NCBI GenBank assembly: GCA_023301015.1
Contig: JALZVI010000351.1
Location: 1 to 5,384 of the forward strand
Direction of reading: 5' to 3'
Origin: Rickettsiales bacterium
GTDB taxonomy: Bacteria > Pseudomonadota > Alphaproteobacteria > Rickettsiales > 21-14-0-20-44-7
DNA: 5,384 nt
Shown here: positions 3,552-5,384 of the stretch, one piece after another
How positions within the stretch are numbered: the stretch's first letter is position 1
How the letters are laid out: each line of letters begins with the position of its first letter
Position numbers and translations under genes: made by a program
Notes under the pieces: model-generated
Seen by the model: the letters and a program-made list of their open reading frames with translations, nothing else
Database searches by the model: none
Told to the model about the DNA's origin: nothing

Positions 3552-5350
3552 AGTGAAGTCTCCGATACTAGTTCTGGGCCGTAGTAGAGTGCGACTTTTT
3601 CTCCAGTCACATCGCTAGTACCCTGTTTCCTATCCCATCTCTGGATTTGACCAATCTCACGCATACGCAATTGGAACATGCGATACTCGACTGGTCTCCT
3701 GACGCCCTGCATGATGCAGAAGTTTGTGTAAGCCCCGAACAGCTGAAGGTCTGAGACAGGATTAGTTGTCCAGTTACCTGCATCATCCTTAGGGACAGTT
3801 CTGACACGCCCACTCTTAAGGACAAAGCTCTTCACGTTGTCATTAACTCCACTCACAGTCTCAGACCATTCTATGTGTGACGCGGGAAGAGTGTACTCGT
3901 GTTTCTTCACGAGGCGCTCCCGCGCTTCCATAGCCCAAGACATGATAGATTCACGCTCAGAGGTGATGATACGTCTCCCTAGGTTAGGGATAATATCCTT
4001 GGTCTGAACCTGATGGTCAAACGTGAGGTAGAGCCAGCGGCGGTTGAAACCAGAAGAATGGTCGTCACTCTTTGGAGGGTGGTTAGACCCAACCCAGTGA
4101 GCACACTTAAGGCGTGTCAGATAAGTCGTCTGGTATAGTTGACGCATAGAGATAGCCTCGCCTACAACCACCTTATTGAAGATGTCGGCTGCGATGTTCT
4201 TACTCGTACTCATTTCACCAACGATGTTCACTAGCTTACCGTCCAGAGCAACCAAACTGGGCTGGTCATTCCATCTATCAAAACTGACAGAGGACACAGA
4301 GTTACTAGGTACAAGCCCCTCTACGATTTCCAGTAGCTGAGACTTGCCTGACCGAGCCACGCCGAATAGGCAGAATACGCGCTGATAGCGAGGTGCCCAA
4401 CCATACATGGTCGCGCAGATAGCTTCCTGCAGAGCATCCCTCTTATCGAGGTAGTCTTCGTCCTTGCCCCAACAGCCTTCGAGGAACTTATCAAACAAGG
4501 TAGCCTTATGGCCAATGTCAGGTAAGTACCTGTAAGGGAGAGTGTAGGTAAACCCGTACTCGTGCTTATGGTCAATCAATTTACCATCCTCGGTGAAAAC
4601 TCCATTAGCGAAATTAACCCCATAGATTTCAATCTCGGTGAGGCCCTGTTTGGCCACGTGCGTCATGATGTCCATAATACCTTTATGGTCAGAAGCCCGC
4701 CTCGCAGCATCAAGATTACCATAGTTCTGAGCAATAGTCAGGCGAATTTGCTGGCTCTCGAAAGGAGTCCAGTGGGAGCCTTCCCAAGCCCAGAAACGAC
4801 CTTGGTGAAACCTAAACTCAGTCTCCTGCTCAAGGTCACGAATGACAGCCTTAGCAATCTCAGTATGGTCTTTACCTTCCACAGGGCCTGCGGAATAGGC
4901 ATGCATCTGCTTACGCATAGACCCTAGAGACATAGACTTACCGAAGTTGCTTCGAATCTTCTCTAGTAGAAGGTTCTCTTCAACAGGGGTGATAGCTGAC
5001 TTGGTGGAGCTAGACATTTTCTCTAGAGCAACTTCAATAGCCTTCATGCGCCCTGCAGTGCCTTTATCATGAATACCAAACTGGGTGTTAATATACTCTA
5101 GTAGCTTCTCGTATGGCCACTGTTTCTGGTCTTCACTGAAGTCTAAGCCATAGGATTTGAGCTTATCAGCTGAACAGTCAGAATCCCAACCTACAGGAAG
5201 GTTGATATTCTTATCCATGACATCACCACAAACCACGCAATTAGACTTTGCCCGCTGCGACAACCCCATGCACTTACGACTGCAAAACTTATTCCTTGGC
5301 CTCTCCTGCCTGAACAGTTCACCGCAATGCTCGCAATGTGCGTCTTTCAT
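3548..5350 (-). CDS. D5-like SF3 replicative helicase with N-terminal zinc-binding module
   Basis: A 600-aa protein that probably unwinds DNA at the phage replication fork using ATP. It opens with a treble-clef-like Cys set (C6, C9, C23, C27) and a further C38-x2-C41. A D5_N-like region follows (about 180-320), including NGVFTEDGKLIDHKHEYGFT and LPYRYLPD. Then comes the SF3 AAA+ core: Walker A GVARSGKS (330-337), Walker B LVNIVGE (373-379), sensor/motif C KCAHWVGSN (415-423) and the arginine pair in GFNRRW (435-439). The C-terminus (about 500-600) may bind DNA. I see no AEP or DnaG-type primase residues in the N-terminal 180, so this looks like a helicase without its own primase. The start at 5350 has AAAGGGGAG just upstream. 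The gene ends in an ATGA overlap with the AP2-like gene. Family and role are well supported; oligomer and partners are inferred. Confidence 0.93.
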   Translation of the reverse strand: MKDAHCEHCGELFRQERPRNKFCSRKCMGLSQRAKSNCVVCGDVMDKNINLPVGWDSDCSADKLKSYGLDFSEDQKQWPYEKLLEYINTQFGIHDKGTAGRMKAIEVALEKMSSSTKSAITPVEENLLLEKIRSNFGKSMSLGSMRKQMHAYSAGPVEGKDHTEIAKAVIRDLEQETEFRFHQGRFWAWEGSHWTPFESQQIRLTIAQNYGNLDAARRASDHKGIMDIMTHVAKQGLTEIEIYGVNFANGVFTEDGKLIDHKHEYGFTYTLPYRYLPDIGHKATLFDKFLEGCWGKDEDYLDKRDALQEAICATMYGWAPRYQRVFCLFGVARSGKSQLLEIVEGLVPSNSVSSVSFDRWNDQPSLVALDGKLVNIVGEMSTSKNIAADIFNKVVVGEAISMRQLYQTTYLTRLKCAHWVGSNHPPKSDDHSSGFNRRWLYLTFDHQVQTKDIIPNLGRRIITSERESIMSWAMEARERLVKKHEYTLPASHIEWSETVSGVNDNVKSFVLKSGRVRTVPKDDAGNWTTNPVSDLQLFGAYTNFCIMQGVRRPVEYRMFQLRMREIGQIQRWDRKQGTSDVTGEKVALYYGPELVSETSL

Positions 5351-5362
5351 AGTCTCCCCTTT
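5351..5362 (-). promoter_or_regulatory. Shine-Dalgarno site of the helicase gene
   Basis: AAAGGGGAG (5362-5354) lies three bases before the ATG at 5350, or seven if the AAGG core pairs with 16S rRNA. It confirms the start of the 600-aa frame. Tandem in-frame stops TAG TAA lie directly upstream (5366-5361). Confidence 0.7.
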
Positions 5363-5363
5363 A

Positions 5364-5384
5364 CTAATAGTCCTCTCCCGTCAG
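5364..5384 (-). CDS. Possible C-terminal end of an upstream gene (partial)
   Basis: Reading leftward from the window edge, one frame gives LTGEDY followed by TAG and TAA, immediately before the helicase Shine-Dalgarno site. That is where the end of a preceding operon gene would be expected. Another frame stays open to a TGA overlapping the helicase ATG, so the true frame is undecided. Only six residues are visible. Confidence 0.25.
   Translation of the reverse strand: MTGEDY

Noticed and set aside
4562..4927. 121-aa rightward frame opposite the helicase
   Set aside because: It is antisense to clearly conserved helicase sequence and has no features of its own.

Overview
The window looks like part of the genome of a tailed double-stranded DNA bacteriophage or prophage. 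It has small, tightly packed genes with start/stop overlaps, a D5-type SF3 replicative helicase, a DUF1353-family phage protein, a stand-alone AP2-like DNA-binding protein and several unrecognised small ORFs. No rRNA, tRNA, IS element or CRISPR array is visible. The host cannot be named from the sequence; the Shine-Dalgarno sites are ordinary bacterial ones.

Layout. (1) Positions 1-1315 hold two leftward genes: an unrecognised 95-aa protein (60-347) and a 263-aa Ala-rich protein (475-1266) with a possible helix-turn-helix near residues 57-86. Repeats and hairpins surround both. A 14-mer, GTGTRACTGTGACT in leftward sense, occurs three times in the same orientation. A perfect 16-bp palindrome (GTTTACCTAGGTAAAC) lies on both sides of the 263-aa gene. 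(2) Positions 1316-1777 are a divergent non-coding region with short direct repeats, a dyad, an AT-rich block and weak promoter-like boxes. It is a candidate control region or replication origin. (3) Positions 1778-2605 hold three rightward genes: two small three-helix membrane proteins that look like diverged copies of each other, either side of a 97-aa soluble protein with a Cys/His/Asp arrangement suggestive of a papain-like fold. A lysis or membrane-targeting module is possible but unproven. (4) Positions 2602-3303 hold leftward genes: an unrecognised 101-aa protein, DUF1353, and an 11-codon leader ORF whose stop overlaps the GTG start of DUF1353. The rightward and leftward groups meet with overlapping stop codons (2602-2605). 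(5) Positions 3354-5350 hold the leftward helicase gene and, coupled to it by ATGA, the AP2-like gene.

Working together: the helicase has an N-terminal zinc-binding module and a complete-looking SF3 ATPase core, but no recognisable primase active site, so priming is probably encoded elsewhere. The AP2-like protein is co-translated with it. The most distinctive unexplained signals are the flanking palindromes around the possible HTH gene, the dispersed 14-mer, the membrane-protein duplication around a putative cysteine-hydrolase-like protein, and the leader/operator/hairpin complex at 3268-3355.
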